Assembly (NCBI GenBank): GCA_019188255.1
Contig: JAETXT010000001.1
Location: forward strand, 2,232,001 to 2,296,000
Reading direction: 5' to 3'
Length of the DNA stretch: 64,000 nt
From: Verticillium longisporum
Lineage: Eukaryota > Ascomycota > Sordariomycetes > Glomerellales > Plectosphaerellaceae
The translations under genes and the position numbers were made by a program. Below, one piece after another: positions 21,372 through 31,648 of this stretch (positions are counted from its first letter, which is position 1; each line of letters starts with the position of its first letter). Under the pieces are notes generated by a model. It was not told where the DNA came from, did no database searches, and saw only the letters and a program-made list of their open reading frames with translations.

Positions 21372-24300
21372 ATGGCTGCCGAGTACGATGAAGAATTCGA
21401 CTATGATGGATACGAGGAGGACGACGCAAGCATCACTCCCGAAGATTGCTGGACTGTCATATCGTCATTCTTCGACTCGAAAGGCTTGGTGTCGCAGCAG
21501 GTTGACTCTTTCGATGAGTTCACGACATCTACAGTCCAGGAGCTCATCGACGAGTACTCCCACATAACCCTCGACCAGCCGAACCCCGCATCCGACAGTG
21601 ATAGAGCGATTGCACTGCGCAGATATGAAGTCAAATTCGGCACGGTCATGGTCTCCAGACCATCGATCACTGAGGCGGACGGCAAAGTCTCCACGCTACT
21701 GCCCTACGAATGCCGTGACCGCAACCTGACATACGCGAGTCCCCTCTATGTCAGGATTACGAAGAAAGTGTCCATCGCTGTTGAGAACCAAATTCCGCTT
21801 AACGAGCTGGATGACGAACAGCATGACGAGATGGCCAGGACAGGCGAGCATCCGACACGACTAGAGTGGGAAGAGGAGGAGAGTGGCGACGACCCAGGTG
21901 CCGACAAAGACAAGCCAGAAGATATGAAGGACATGATCTTTATTGGACGCATGCCTATCATGGTGAAATCCAAAATCTGCCACCTCAGCCGCGAGAGCGA
22001 GAACGACCTCTTTATGCTGAACGAGTGCCCTTACGACCAGGGCGGCTACTTTGTCATCAACGGCAGCGAGAAGGTTCTCATCGCCCAGGAACGCTCCGCT
22101 GCGAACATTGTACAGGTCTTCAAGAAAGCTCAGCCAAGCCCCTTCTCGTACACTGCCGAGATTCGCAGTGCTCTCGAGAAGGGCTCGCGACTGATTTCGA
22201 GCCTGATGCTCAAGCTGCACAGCAAGAGCCCTGCCAAGGGCGGAGTCGGCCAGACAATCCACTGCACTCTGCCGTATGTCAAGGTTGACATACCCATTGG
22301 CATCGTCTTCCGCGCCTTCGGTATCGTGTCTGATGAAGATATTCTCAATCACATTTGCTACGACAGAAACGACACGCAAATGCTGGAAATGCTACGGCCT
22401 TGCATAGAAGAGGCCTTTATCGTCCAGGACCGTAACGTAGCCCTTGACTGGATCGGCAAGCGCGGCAACAGCAATCACACGATGACTAGAGAGAAGCGTG
22501 TGCGAAGTGCCAAGGAAATCCTGCAGAAGGAGACGTTGCCTCATATCTCACAGAGCGAAGGCAGTGAGACCAGGAAGGCTTTTTCCTCGGCTACATGACT
22601 CACAAGCTGCTGCAGTGCGCCTTAGGAAGACGCGATATTGACGACCGCGATCATTTCGGAAAGAAGCGATTGGACCTCGCAGGACCTCTGTTGGCGAAGC
22701 TCTTCCGCACCATTGTTCGTCGCATGAATCAAGAGCTTTCGGGGCATCTCAAGCGTTGCGTCGAATCTAACCGACAGTTCAGCCTGACTCTCGGCGTCAA
22801 ACCCCAGACGTTGTCTAATGGTCTCAAATACTCGCTAGCTACAGGAAATTGGGGAGATCAGAAGAAGGCTGCGAGCTCAACCGCCGGTGTGTCCCAGGTC
22901 TTGAACCGGTACACATTCGCATCAACCTTGTCGCATTTGCGGCGGACGAACACGCCCATCGGCAGAGATGGCAAAATCGCCAAACCTAGACAACTCCACA
23001 ACACTCACTGGGGTTTGGTGTGTCCCGCCGAAACGCCAGAAGGACAGGCTTGCGGTCTTGTCAAGAACCTATCCTTGATGTGCTATGTCAGCGTCGGCAC
23101 GCCAGCAGAGCCCATCATTGATTACATGATCCAGCGTGGTATGGAAGTTTTGGAAGAGTACGAGCCGCTTAGGTATCCCAACGCGACCAAGGTTTTCCTC
23201 AACGGTGTCTGGGTAGGCGTTCATCAAGACCCGCGCGTGCTCGTCCCCGACGTTCAGGGCACACGTCGTCGCAATGTCATATCTCACGAAGTGTCTCTGG
23301 TCCGCGACATTCGCGACCGCGAGTTCAAGATTTTCTCCGACGCTGGTCGAGTCATGAGACCGGTCTTCGTTGTCGAGCAGAGCCACCACGGTGCCGTACC
23401 TCAGGGCTCGCTCGTACTGCAGAAGGATCTCGTCAATGAGATGCGGGACCAGCAAGAAAAACCCCCGATAACCCAGAAGACAAGATCACGTGGCAAACCT
23501 TGGCCCACAGCGGCATCATCGAGTACCTTGACGCTGAGGAAGAAGAGACATCGATGATTTGCATGACGCCTGAGGATCTAGAACTCTACCGATTGCGCAA
23601 AGCTGGGCATGAAGTTGAAGAGGATATCTCCGAAGGGCCTAATCGCCGCCTACGAACAAAGATCGCCAAAACGACGCATATGTACACCCACTGCGAGATC
23701 CATCCGAGTATGATCCTGGGAATCTGCGCCAGTATCATTCCCTTCCCGGACCATAACCAGGTAAGACACCATATTTCCCTTCTAGCTGCTGACGTTCATG
23801 GCACATGCTGACATTCTGGCAGTCGCCTCGTAACACATACCAATCCGCCATGGGGAAGCAAGCAATGGGTTTTTTCCTGACGAATTACTCTCGAAGAATG
23901 GACACAATGGCCAACATTCTTTACTACCCGCAAAAGCCTCTCGCCACGACAAGGTCAATGGAGTTTCTGAAATTCCGAGAGCTTCCCGCAGGGCAGAATG
24001 CCGTCGTCGCTATTGCATGCTATTCTGGCTACAACCAGGAGGACTCGGTCATCATGAATCAAAGCAGCATCGATCGAGGCCTATTCCGCAGCCTGTTCTT
24101 CAGGTCGTACACGGATTGCGAGAAGCGAGTAGGCATCAATCTCGTGGAACAATTTGAGAAACCGTTCAGAAACGATACCTTGCGCCTTAAGCATGGAACG
24201 TACGACAAGTTGGATGACGATGGTATTGTGGCGCCAGGTGTTCGTGTTTCTGGCGAGGACATTATCATTGGCAAGACGTCGCCGATTAACCCCGATAACC

Positions 24301-25275
24301 AAGAGCTTGGCCAACGAACGATGCAGCACGTCAAACGAGATGCCTCAACACCATTGCGAAGTACGGAAAACGGCATCATTGACTCGGTTATCCTCACAAC
24401 GAACCAGGACGGCTTGCGATATGTCAAGGTGCGAGTGAGGACCACCAAGATTCCGCAGATCGGCGACAAGTTTGCTTCTCGTCACGGTCAGAAAGGAACG
24501 ATTGGTGTTACGTACCGCCAGGAAGACATGCCCTTCACCTCAGAGGGTATCACCCCGGACATCATCATCAACCCTCATGCCATCCCTTCACGAATGACCA
24601 TTGCGCATCTGATTGAATGTCTGCTTAGCAAAGTGTCGACATTGAAGGGTATGGAAGGAGACGCAACGCCTTTTACCGACGTGACTGTAGACTCCGTCTC
24701 GCAGCTTCTCCGCGACCAAGGTTATCAGTCTCGAGGATTCGAGGTTATGTATAATGGCCACACTGGAAAGAAATTGCGTGCTCAGGTATTTTTTGGACCA
24801 ACTTATTACCAGCGGCTGCGTCACATGGTCGACGACAAGATTCATGCACGCGCCCGCGGCCCCGTGCAGATCATGACAAGGCAGCCAGTCGAAGGTCGAG
24901 CCCGCGATGGTGGCTTACGGTTTGGCGAGATGGAGCGAGATTGCATGATTGCACACGGTGCTGCCTCGTTCTTGAAGGAGAGGTTGTTCGAGGTCTCGGA
25001 TGCTTTCCGGGTTCATATTTGTGAAATCTGTGGTCTCATGACACCAATCGCGTAAGTCCTCGATCCTTAAAAATTCCTGATTCAATGCATCGCCTGCTAA
25101 ACAGTCTTCCAGAAACCTTTCAAAGCAATCCTTCGAGTGCCGCCCTTGCAAGAACAAAACGAAAATTGCTCAAATCCATATACCGTATGCGGCCAAACTT
25201 CTTTTCCAGGAACTGCAATCAATGAACATTGCTGCCCGAATGTTCACGGACAGGTCTGGCGTTTCGATCCGCTGA
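21372..25275 (+). CDS. rpb2: RNA polymerase II second-largest subunit Rpb2 (two apparent frameshifts)
   Basis: Forms the catalytic cleft of RNA polymerase II with Rpb1. Exons 21,372-23,760, 23,823-25,051, 25,113-25,275; about 1,260 aa, the normal length, if two missing bases are allowed. Landmarks in order: acidic start and [109 protein letters not shown] with the acidic pair near the active site; [28 protein letters not shown]; and the C-terminal zinc site CEIC...CRPC. The frame slips by one base at T5 (22,580-22,584), inside the conserved [12 protein letters not shown] block, and again at the A5C5 run (23,457-23,466), before [16 protein letters not shown]. No GT/AG pair can explain either. 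The last intron uses the second possible AG (25,111-25,112), which gives the family's MTPIAN-L join. An essential gene, so sequence error is the likely cause. Confidence 0.95.
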
Positions 25276-25778
25276 AAGCGCGGGTGTATAGCGGGGCAAA
25301 CGTCCGCAACAGACACTACTCGACGCTCAAGACGATTGGGGTTATGCACTGGAAGGGCGTCTCGTCGGATACACATCATTGGGGCTCTCTTTGATAGGTA
25401 AGACGCCACTTACAAGCCAGTTGTGAACTCAATTAGCGCGTCAGGCTTGTTCGATGCCCAAAATTGTACAGTAATAGCAGCAGTTCTCGCTGCAGACGGG
25501 GTCGGGAACACGGGGGGAAAGCGTACAGGTACGCGGCAGACGCATCGATCCGCATTTACCAAGAGGGCCAAATGTAGCCTGTAATAATCAAAATTCCCGA
25601 AGCTTGTGGTGAAATGTGTCACTTGCGCGGTTCTGCGCAGTTATCTCTGGTTGTGATTTGTCTGGTTCCCCTGTGTCTGGGTTGTGTGAAGTGGTTGTGA
25701 CCACACATTATTTCGTTGTTGTAGTCTGTGGATAGCAAAGATTGCTGCGAGTGCATGTGAAGCGCGCTTCCTGCATGG
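25276..25778. other. Tail-to-tail spacer
   Basis: Between the RPB2 and PET117 stop codons; presumably 3' UTRs. The 70-codon minus-strand frame here is not recognisable. Confidence 0.55.
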
Positions 25779-26112
25779 TTACGATATTGTTGAGCTTTGC
25801 GATGAATCCGGATTCGTCGAATCTCGGACGGTTTGTTCCCGTTTGTATTCTTGTTCCAGAGCACGCTGCAAATCGAAGTCCAGTTGCCGCTCTCTTTTGA
25901 CTCGCTGTTGTTCCATATCCCTCAGCACACCTTGATGCATGGCCTGCGCCGAGACACGCCAATTAGCACCTAAAGTTCCTCGTCGTGTGTGGTTGTTGTT
26001 GAAGTTAAAAACTTGCCTGCTTCTCAGACCTTTGCTGGAAATGAACCATGATGATCGTCCCAAGGGCGAAGAATGACGTACCCATCAGGGTGAGCTTGGA
26101 TGCGCGAGACAT
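25779..26112 (-). CDS. pet117: Cytochrome c oxidase assembly factor Pet117, 86 aa
   Basis: Mitochondrial inner-membrane protein that links haem a synthesis (Cox15) to cytochrome oxidase assembly. Exons on the minus strand: 26,017-26,112 and 25,779-25,943. The N-terminus MSRASKLTLMGTSFFALG plus TIIMVHFQQRSEK is the short membrane anchor typical of the family, followed by the conserved MHQGVLRDMEQQRVKRERQ and a charged helix LDFDLQRALEQEYKREQTV. The 73-nt intron starts with GCAAGT instead of GT and ends with GCGCAG; only this phase-0 join gives the family sequence RSEKQAMHQGV, and the nearby GTTTTT donor is out of phase. The ORF that starts at 26,063 in another frame is not the real N-terminus. 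Length (86 aa) fits the family. Confidence 0.85.
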
Positions 26113-27088
26113 TGCACCGATTGCTGGCGATGCCAAGTATGGCTTCCCCTGCTGATCAAGGCTGTTAGAACTTGGGAGACCGTCACAGACAGGAAGAGAA
26201 TCGCGCGGTAGAGGCTTAACGATTCGGAGACAGACCTGAGAGCAAGCAGTACCACCTACCTGGAAGTAATATGCACCACCTACCTAGATATGCAACTACT
26301 CATGCGCAGTATGTACATAATTACAAAGATGGGTAGGTAAGGTAGGTTGGGAGGTGGATCGACCTCGTAACTAGCGTTGGATCTCGACAGTGCACTCCTC
26401 CTAATTAAATACTCGTACCTATGCAGGTTGGACATCCGGCCATTTTGTTGCGCATATAGTTCCCTGGATATCTGTTTTGTTGTTACCTCGATTCGTCAGA
26501 TGTTGCTTATCCTGATCGTTGTACCCGGGTCTTGCAGGTGCTTTGCACATGGGGTCCGCGATTCAGGCCCAAGCGCTGAACGGCTCGCCAGTTGGATGAT
26601 GATCGAAATTCTCGCCCAAGTACCCATTCCGTGCCCTGCATTCAGCAAACCTGGTGTCGTGCAAGATCGTGAGAGCGAACATGGTGCGATCAGCCGAAAA
26701 AATGCCCCTTCACAGTTGACACTGGTCGGGGCGCGTGCCTGTCAGTACAGATAACCGAGAACGTGCTCTGTGCTCCACTCATGACGGCCCACCCTTCTTC
26801 AACCACCCACCTCCTCTCTGTGCTCGGCCCCATTTGTAGCCTCGCGTCATCCATCCGCAACATCGCCATTGCCGCCGCCAACTGTACGCATTTCAATCAA
26901 GTATACGACGAGCGAGCCAATCTACACTTGTCGAACACATCTTTGATTCCGCACAATCGAAGTGAGGAGCTAACAAAAAGGCTCTGCACACTGGGCTCGC
27001 CACCGACGGAGCTCGCGCGTCACCCGGGAGGCAGTCTCCATAAACCCAACGGAAGCTTGAGGTAGTAGGCACAAGCAACTCCGCAGCC
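26113..27088. promoter_or_regulatory. Divergent promoter region of PET117 and VMA10
   Basis: Nearly 1 kb between two start codons. It contains several dispersed-motif copies: CACCTACCTGG and CACCTACCTAGATATG in 26,252-26,290, and GGGTAGGTAAGGTAGGTTGG at about 26,330-26,350. ORFs in 26,377-27,065 are short, overlapping and not recognisable. Confidence 0.5.
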
Positions 27089-27786
27089 ATGGTCAGTGAC
27101 CGTCACCACCCTTTCAAACCATATCGACAGTCAAGCTCATAATCGACATAGTCAGCACAGAACTCGGCGGGTATTCAGACCCTATTGGACGTATGTCACC
27201 AACTATACACCAGCTGCGCCAATACAATCTGCAGGATCTAACGGATACACCGACAGGCGGAGAGAGATGCATCGAAAATTGTACAGAAGGGTCAGTCCAT
27301 GTGCATTTCCTTACGAACGTGTGTCTCGGAAATCAATACTGACTGATCTGGATCTAAACAGCCCGCGAATGTACGTTCTTCTTGCTCTACGTGTAACCTG
27401 CATTTCACAGCCCGTTGTGCAGTATCCTGACCTCATACCTTAGATCGCACGAAGCGAGTGAAGGAAGCTCGGGACGAAGCGAAGAAGGAAATCGAGGAAT
27501 ACAGACAGTCCAAGGAGGCTGAGTACAAGAAGTTCGAATCGCAAGTAAGCCTCACTCCGATGAGACTTCTGCAACACGTTTTTGGCAGACAGTATTGCAG
27601 CGGATCGTAGACTGACATCAATAGCATTCGGCGGGCAACAAGCAAGCTGAGGATGACGCGAACAAGGAGGCGGATGCCAAGATTTCGGAAATCAAGGCTG
27701 CAGGGCAGAAGAACCAAGACAAGGTGGTTAAGGACCTCTTGAAGGCCGTCTTCGACGTGAAGCCCGTCCCTCCCGTGGCTGCGTGA
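27089..27786 (+). CDS. vma10: V-type ATPase subunit G (Vma10), 115 aa
   Basis: Peripheral-stalk subunit of the vacuolar proton pump, pairing with subunit E. Six coding exons: 27,089-27,091, 27,152-27,190, 27,257-27,290, 27,362-27,370, 27,444-27,544 and 27,625-27,786; total 348 nt, 115 aa, the usual fungal length. Joined product begins M-SAQNSAGIQTLLD, AERDASKIVQKAREYRTKRV, continues KEARDEAKKEIEEYRQSKEA and ends KAVFDVKPVPPVAA. The conserved N-terminal half (GIQTLLDAEREA, AREYRTKRVK) only appears when every small exon is used, which supports them all. Exon 1 is just the ATG and exon 4 only 9 nt. Introns 1 and 3 have GTCAGT donors, the others GTATGT, GTACGT and GTAAGC. Charged, helical, no membrane segment. 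Confidence 0.92.
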
Positions 27787-27969
27787 TTGCTCTCACTGTT
27801 TCAGTGCTGCTCATGAACACCCAGCTGTCTTTCAGTTCAGCGAAGGCGGGTTGTGTGGCTTACATTTAACCTGCAGCCCCTTGACCCGAATTATCCTAGA
27901 ATCAAATCACCGTTTTTTACTATTCCTTATCTAGAATAATGTTGTAACTTCCCCTTGCCACAACAGCTG

Positions 27970-29883
27970 CTACACAAAATGGAGAAGCGCACCCAACATG
28001 TCTTTCTTATCGCTGGTTCTGTCCACTTCATCGCCAAGGTCGTCGAGCTGTCCCTTCAGGGACTTGCGAAGGACTTCCAAATTTTCACCCTGGTCGGCAA
28101 ACAGCCTCTCAATGGTAGCATGTGCGCCGCTGTCTTCTGCAACGAGCCATGCCAGCACGATGTCCACTGCCTGCAGACCAAAGAGGCCACCTTCCAGTCT
28201 CCAAGACAGCCACTCATCCGCCGCCTCAGCCCCGGCACCCTCATCAAACTCATCTTGCTCGGCTTGTATACGCTGCTCAACAATCTTGAGCCTAGAGACA
28301 AGGTCTTTCCGGACTGTCACCAATCTCTCGGTCTTTTCGTATCCTTTCTCGACAAATTTGGCCAGGGTACGTATTCGCTCTGCTGAATTCAGAGGTAGAA
28401 GTCGCAGCAAGGATGCAAAGATATTAACCAGATGCTCCACAGTCGGGCCGTCTTGTCGTTTCATGAATATGGTGAATATATTCTTTAACCCACCAGCCTC
28501 AACCAGCCTCTGACAAGTTTCGCCGCCGGCCATCCCGGCCGTGCTGTGGTCGAGTAGGCGCAAAGCTGGCATTTTGCTCGCCTTTCCTTCCCTTAGCATG
28601 ATCAAACATAACTCTATGCCCTCGGCTTCGAGCAGTTTAATTTTGCCTTCGGGCTCATCGACTAAACATGTTAGAGTTTCAAAGAGATTCTGCATGTACT
28701 CTGCCTCGCTGCCCCTCTCAGGATCGCGCTTCCTGTAGGCTGCCACCAATTGTAACGCGGCGTCGACAGTGCCGAGAGAGGTGAGCTTGGCACGTGTTTG
28801 AGATGATGTTTGCGCAATGATGGCGAGTATTTCAGCACAATACTGCTTGTTCTGCGACACGATCGCCTCTTTCAGCTGGATCCTTGCCAAGAGCCAATTC
28901 ACCAAGAGGTCACTCTGACCAACCCGTTCAGCAATAGATCGCCGTGAAAGAATATTCTCGACGACAGACAACACATGGTAGACACCACTGCGGTCAGCCT
29001 CATCATTCTCATTGAGGCGTGTCAGGTTCGAGACAAGTAGGTCAACCAGATCTGCCTCGAGCATGGAATCAACCAGTGTGTTCCAATGGTCATCAGTGGC
29101 CGCCACGTCCTCGTCAGTCAGCTCCCCAATAATCTCTACTGCGTCAATCGCAATGTCGGTGTTGTCATGCGCCAACAGCCCAACAAGTCTGCCCACGCAG
29201 CCGAGGCGCACTAGCTCCGGCCAAAGACTGGGGTAGTCTGACAATATCGACAAGTCCTTGATGGCTGCGTCGAGGTCGGCTTCGCTCGCAATGAATTTTT
29301 GAGGGTCGTTCTCAAATTTCGCCCGCAGTTCAGCGTTTTTGTTGATGTGTCTTTCGAAGCCCAGAGCCGTCTTCCGAAGCCAAGTGTTGTCTATTTTTCT
29401 GGAATCGGGATGTCGTCCCCACGAGCAGCAACATAGTCCATGATTTCGGTTTCCTGCCTCGATACGCCACCACCAAAGAAGCGGCCCTCGCCGTCATCGT
29501 CTTCTTCGGCGTCGATGCCATCATTATGCGTGAGTGAAGGTGCGCGGGAGTTATGATCGTCATCTGGCCCTGATTCGGTCTTGGGAGTTGGGTCCGAGAT
29601 GTGCCCTGTCAGCCCAGTGCCAAAACCGTCGTTCCTTGCTTCAATTCGCCGCAGGTCATTGTCGTTGAGCCTGGCCGATTTGTACACCTCAGCTGTGATA
29701 TATGTCAGGGGCATAGTCCATGGCTACTGTGCGGCTAGTTGGTGGCCTACCCGGGTCTCGAATTGGGTCCAGCCTTCGTTTGCTTTGAGCTCCTGCTTGC
29801 TAATTCATGTCCTCAGTAATATTGCTCTCGAAGTGGCAGAGTATGTGTGCACGAACCGAGAATAGATCGTCAACCTTCGGCAT
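27970..29883 (-). CDS. ctnnbl1: CTNNBL1, spliceosome-associated armadillo-like protein (one apparent frameshift)
   Basis: Nuclear armadillo-repeat protein associated with the Prp19/CDC5L splicing complex. Exons on the minus strand: 29,857-29,883, 29,751-29,799 and 27,970-29,692. Product starts MPKVDDLFS, then SKRRLDPIRDPAEVYKSAR, an acidic stretch, EGRFFGGGVSRQETEIMDY, WLRKTALGFERHINKNAEL, and long helical repeats with SILSDYPSLWPELVRLG, HDNTDIAIDAVEIIGELTD, CLVDEPEGKIKLLEAEGIE and ALRLLDHSTAGMAGG. In exon 3 the frame slips by one base at a 5-nt A-run of the coding strand (29,394-29,398), between DDIPIPEK and DNTWLRK; adding one base makes the exons sum to exactly 600 codons (599 aa), which is normal. 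Intron 1 uses a GTTCGT donor. The gene is divergent from the phosphoglycerate-mutase-family gene and convergent with VMA10 (183-bp spacer). Confidence 0.92.
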
Positions 29884-30797
29884 GACAGCTGATTACAATC
29901 TCGCCCTTGGGCGATCTATGGCTTGCAGTGATGTGGTCCCGGAAGAGGTAAGACGCGAACCGAGTTTGTGGTCGGGCGCTCCCAATGGCCTTGCCAGACG
30001 AGCCTATTCAAAAGCCCTGCGTGCAGCCTTGGTTGTATGCATTTGCAAAGCAGGAATGTCAGATGAAGACAAGTTGGGTAGGTGGGTAGGTTGCATGAAT
30101 GCTTAGGATATTGAATCTACCATGACAGGCCCGCTCCCCATGCCATCGTGCATGTACTGGGCCCACAATTCGGATTGCGCCAACTCGGATCAGGTAGGTA
30201 GTGTGAACCAATGGCTCATCTGGGTCTTCGCCTTGTATTCTCTGCCCATGAGCAAGCTCATGATCAAGGAGGCAAACTAAAATACGGTTTTGGCAACCTT
30301 TCTTGGAAGGCCAGTTCAATCTAGAGCAACAAGAATTCAATATTCGTCTCTGCGGTATTCGAGACCATCACGCCGCGAGAAAGGTGGAGTTGAGAACCCC
30401 AGTGCAGTCGTGTAGCTTGAGCCAGTAAGCACCCAGGGGGACTGTGTTGACCTGACCTTTAAACCCCTGGACCCGTCTCCCCGTTTATATGTATGCCAAA
30501 TCTAAAGTTTGAGTCTCTGCCGGGGCGAGTATGCTTCGAGACACGAGCAATGTAGTAGTTGAGGTGGAAGGCAGTCGAAACATCCCATGGCTAAATTCGT
30601 GGCTGACGAGCTGATGGAAGGTCCTTGAACGGAACAGGGGCCCATGTGATGTGCGGTGGCTGTGCCAGATTCGGATGGGAGTCATCGACGGCTTTCCCCA
30701 GAAAGGGCGTGTTAAGAAGTCAGTCCTGGTCACCTTGCCCAGACTGTACTGATCACCCGCTCAGCTACAACAGGGCTAAGTGGGCAGCATTTGAAAG
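29884..30797. promoter_or_regulatory. Divergent intergenic region
   Basis: About 900 bases between two start codons. Dispersed-motif copies lie at about 30,075-30,090 (GGGTAGGTGGGTAGGTTG) and 30,192-30,201 (TCAGGTAGGTAG). No recognisable ORF or RNA gene. Confidence 0.5.
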
Positions 30798-31481
30798 ATG
30801 CCCAACACAATTGTACTCATCCGTCATGCCCAGGCTCTACACAACGTCGACAATAAGTCCCACCAGCGAAGAAATCACAGCGTGTATATTCTGACCCCGG
30901 ATACAGAACTATACTATTCCGGATCCCCCGCTATCTACCCTAGGACTGGCTCAGTGTCAGGAGCTTCGATCGAGTCTTTTGGAGACTTTTGGCGACGTGC
31001 AAGATGCAGCAATCATCGCAAGCCCCATGATACGCACAATGCAGACCGCGTTGCTCTCGTTAGACTGGCTGGTCGACAAAGGCGTGCAGATCCGGGCTGA
31101 CGCCACTTGGCAAGGTGTGACATGTCCGATTTCTGTTGACCAATTGATCTTACCGCATCGACTGACAGTGACACAGAGAACTCCATCAAGCCATGCGACA
31201 CAGGAAGCACAATTGATACCCTCGTGGAACGCTTTCCGACTATTGACTTTTCAACCATGGATCCCATCTATCCCGATAAGACTTCTGACGGTGCAGCCTC
31301 GTATGCGTACACACGGCGTGCCATCCTAGCTCGGGCCGAGACTGGGCTGAGAAATCTTCAGGCAAGGCCAGAAAAGATTGTGTTTGTTGTCTCGCATTCC
31401 GGTTTCCTTCGCGCCGGTCTGACAGGCTTCTCGTTCTTCAATGGCGATTTCCGAGTCTTCGAACTCGTCGCAGCAGCTTAA
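30798..31481 (+). CDS. Histidine phosphatase (phosphoglycerate-mutase-like) family protein
   Basis: Small histidine-phosphatase-superfamily enzyme; substrate unknown. The N-terminus TIVLIRHAQALHNV carries the catalytic RHxQ/G motif, and VFVVSHSGFLRAGLTG carries the second catalytic His. Between them are IPDPPLSTLGLAQCQELR, FGDVQDAAIIASPMIRTMQT and ADATWQ-ENSIKPCDTGS, all typical of the fungal group. Exon 2 (30,907-31,114) and exon 3 (31,177-31,481) are clear, with donor GTGTGA and acceptor ACACAG. Exon 1 starts at 30,798 but its end is unresolved: a phase-0 join to the acceptor at 30,906 is needed, and the GT at 30,857 is out of phase while the GT at 30,846 has a poor donor sequence. Expected length is about 185-195 aa. 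A one-base error near 30,850 would explain this. Confidence 0.8.
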
Positions 31482-31648
31482 CCAAGGCAGCTGCCGCAGC
31501 TGAGGCAATGGGCCGCGACGATCCGCGGTGGACTTGGCAAATCATGCGTTGACGTAGTAGAACTTGGTCATCATCTTCCGGATGATGAGATTCGGACTGC
31601 CACATCGAACTGAATGATGTAGCAGCACAGGGCAGAACTAGACGGCCA

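Noticed and set aside
22570..23470. Introns as explanation for the RPB2 frame changes
   Set aside because: Conserved residues continue immediately on both sides of each shift, leaving no room for an intron, and no GT/AG pair fits.
21372..25275. RPB2 as a pseudogene
   Set aside because: Essential single-copy gene with all motifs intact apart from two homopolymer one-base losses; no other disabling change seen.
27955..28513. Plus-strand ORFs opposite CTNNBL1
   Set aside because: Antisense shadows of a clearly conserved minus-strand exon.
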